5,863 bases of DNA from Candidatus Yonathbacteria bacterium (GTDB lineage Bacteria; Patescibacteriota; Minisyncoccia; Phycocordibacterales; UBA1550), in the NCBI GenBank assembly GCA_003489395.1, contig DNMN01000006.1, positions 372 to 6,234 of the forward strand, given 5' to 3'. The notes below the pieces were generated by a model. The model made no database searches. It was not told the origin of the DNA and was given only the letters and a program-made list of their open reading frames with translations. A program made the translations under genes and the position numbers. Numbering within the stretch: position 1 is the stretch's first letter; the number at the start of each line of letters is the position of its first letter. Positions 4,783 to 5,863 of the stretch are shown piece after piece.

Positions 4783-4810
4783 ATTATACCATATCTGCAA
4801 AAAAATACAA
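4783..4810 (-). promoter_or_regulatory. promoter of the 73-aa gene, extended -10
   Basis: On the minus strand TGG precedes a perfect TATAAT (4783-4788), an extended -10. A weak -35, TTGTAT (4805-4810), lies 16 nt upstream. The start near 4776 gives a leader of about 53 nt ending in the GAGGGG ribosome binding site. Confidence 0.7.
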
Positions 4811-4815
4811 GCACA

Positions 4816-4848
4816 AAGCCCCGTTTAGGCTTCGCCTAAACGGGGCTT
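4816..4848 (-). terminator. 15-bp hairpin, probable second terminator after rplE
   Basis: AAGCCCCGTTTAGGC pairs perfectly with its complement around a TTC loop (GAA on the minus strand). On the minus strand the stem ends in CGGGGCTT and is followed by a T-rich but broken run, TGTGCTTGTATTTTTTT. It separates the rplE transcript from the promoter of the 73-aa gene, whose -35 begins 6 nt beyond the stem. Confidence 0.6.
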
Positions 4849-4858
4849 AAATTTAGCC

Positions 4859-4984
4859 AAAAACCCCTTATTTTAGATGCAGTACGAGGCGTGAGTTTTG
4901 TCGTTCGACGAAGCCGTACTTATTGTACGGCGACGAGACGACAAAATGAAACAACGACGTAATGCGCTAAAATAAGGGGTTTTT
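4859..4984. repeat. 126-bp hairpin directly after rplE, terminator-like
   Basis: AAAAACCCCTTATTTTAG (4859-4876) pairs perfectly with 4967-4984. Inside, TTTTGTCGT pairs with ACGACAAAA, and CCGTAC pairs with GTACGG around a 5-nt TTATT loop. Read on the minus strand the whole structure ends AAGGGGTTTTT, like a very long intrinsic terminator; the other strand gives the same ending. It begins 2 nt after the rplE stop codon. It may end or protect the rplX-rplE transcript, or be an inserted repeat of the same class as 4234-4392. Confidence 0.65.
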
Positions 4985-4985
4985 C

Positions 4986-5543
4986 TTACTTCTTGAACGG
5001 GACGCCAATAATATCAAAAAACGCAGTTGCCTCCTTTTTATTCTTTGCGGTAGTTACAATAGTAACCGCCAAACCGAAAAGATCCTTCACGTCTTCATCT
5101 GAACACTCAGGGAAAATTGTTTGTTCCTTCACACCGAGTGTAACATTACCCATTTCATCAATACTCTTTCTGTCATAACCGCGGAAGTCGCGAGTACGAG
5201 GAATTGCAACATTGAAAAACTTGTCAAGAAAACCCATCATGCGCGCGCCACGGAGAGTTACTGCAACACCGATTTTGTCTCCCTCACGAAGCTTGAAGGC
5301 TGCGATGGACTTTTTTGCAGAGCGTAGCGCTGGCTTTTGCCCAGTAATCTTTGCAATGCGTCCCATCACCATTTCATTCCTATTCTTGTCCTTTGAGCGA
5401 CCAGTTGTTGCGGAAACAACAACCTTTACTAGACGAGGTGTGGCAAGCTTAGCCTTGTAGCCAAACTCTTTCTTCATCGCATCATAGGCGCCTGCTTGTT
5501 TCTCGCGAACTGTTTTAAATGCTGATGTAAATTTAGATTTCAT
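4986..5543 (-). CDS. rplE: 50S ribosomal protein L5
   Basis: L5 binds 5S rRNA in the central protuberance of the large subunit and contacts S13 across the subunit bridge. The 185-residue protein is near the family's usual 179. Conserved parts are PRLVKVVVSATTGRS, the KITGQKPALRSAKKSIAAFKLREGDKIG segment (about 66-93) and VTLRGARMMGFLDKFFNVAIPRTRDFRG (about 95-122). The end TIVTTAKNKKEATAFFDIIGVPF is complete. The start is the ATG at 5541-5543, 11 nt after rplX and without a Shine-Dalgarno. It is the last gene of the upstream ribosomal unit; a large hairpin begins immediately behind its stop, where rpsN would normally follow. Confidence 0.98.
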   Translation of the reverse strand: MKSKFTSAFKTVREKQAGAYDAMKKEFGYKAKLATPRLVKVVVSATTGRSKDKNRNEMVMGRIAKITGQKPALRSAKKSIAAFKLREGDKIGVAVTLRGARMMGFLDKFFNVAIPRTRDFRGYDRKSIDEMGNVTLGVKEQTIFPECSDEDVKDLFGLAVTIVTTAKNKKEATAFFDIIGVPFKK

Positions 5544-5554
5544 ATTATTAAAAA

Positions 5555-5863
5555 TTATTTGAGTTCAGAGCCACTCTTTTTTGTGACGCGAACATTCTTG
5601 CCGTCAATCTTCTTGATGCCAACACGTGTGCGAGCTCCAGACTTTGGATCTACAATCATCACATTTGACGCGTTGATAGGCATAGGCTTCTCTACAATCT
5701 GACCAGCCTTTCCTTTTGTGCGGGACTTTTCGTGAAGTTTAGAAATATTTGCGCCCTCTACCACTACGCGATTTGCAGATGGAAAAACTTCAAGGATTTT
5801 TCCTTTCTTTCCTTTATCCTTTCCGGTTGTGATAATCACATTGTCTCCTTTTTTGAGTTTCAT
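5555..5863 (-). CDS. rplX: 50S ribosomal protein L24
   Basis: L24 is an early assembly protein that binds the 5' domain of 23S rRNA. The 102-residue protein begins at the ATG on the last three bases of the window and appears complete, because MKLKKGDNVIITTGKDKGK is the expected start. A KOW motif spans about residues 4-31 (KKGDNVIITTGKDKGKKGK), followed by ANRVVVEGANISKLH and the PMPINASNVMIVDP segment typical of bacterial L24. Upstream sequence, including any ribosome binding site and rplN, lies outside the window. It is followed by rplE after 11 nt. Confidence 0.97.
   Translation of the reverse strand: MKLKKGDNVIITTGKDKGKKGKILEVFPSANRVVVEGANISKLHEKSRTKGKAGQIVEKPMPINASNVMIVDPKSGARTRVGIKKIDGKNVRVTKKSGSELK

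Overview
The window is a stretch of a bacterial spc-type ribosomal-protein operon, read entirely on the minus strand. The order in transcription is L24 (rplX), L5 (rplE), S14 (rpsN, zinc-binding type), S8 (rpsH), L6 (rplF), L18 (rplR), S5 (rpsE) and L15 (rplO, cut by the left window edge). L30 (rpmD), normally between S5 and L15, is absent: only 14 nt separate the two genes. L30 loss, compact genes and S5 with a long basic N-terminal tail point to the Candidate Phyla Radiation (Patescibacteria), most likely a Parcubacteria-type genome. That assignment is inference from gene content and protein style, not a phylogeny.

The unusual part is the rplE-rpsN junction, normally a few bases but here about 2.45 kb (2537-4985). 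In transcription order it holds: a 126-bp hairpin abutting the rplE stop (4859-4984); a second strong hairpin/terminator (4816-4848); a monocistronic small gene with its own promoter, Shine-Dalgarno (SD) and terminator (4432-4810); a 159-bp near-palindromic MITE-like element (4234-4392); a second small transcription unit whose reading frame appears broken by +1 (3868-4230); a GC-rich hairpin (3828-3858); a complete 1,040-bp single-ORF insertion sequence with a DDE transposase, terminal inverted repeats and a 5-bp target duplication (2778-3827); and a promoter (2750-2777) that starts a leader of about 200 nt full of hairpins, including a perfect 50-bp palindrome, ahead of rpsN.

The simplest reading is that one operon has become two transcription units. 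The upstream unit ends after rplE at tandem hairpins. The downstream unit (rpsN to rplO and beyond) restarts from a consensus-like TTGACA promoter. The insertion sequence landed exactly against the -35 box of that promoter without damaging it. The ribosomal genes have no recognisable SD and start after A/T-rich sequence, whereas both accessory small genes have one. No tRNA, rRNA or CRISPR array was seen, and no supported plus-strand gene.
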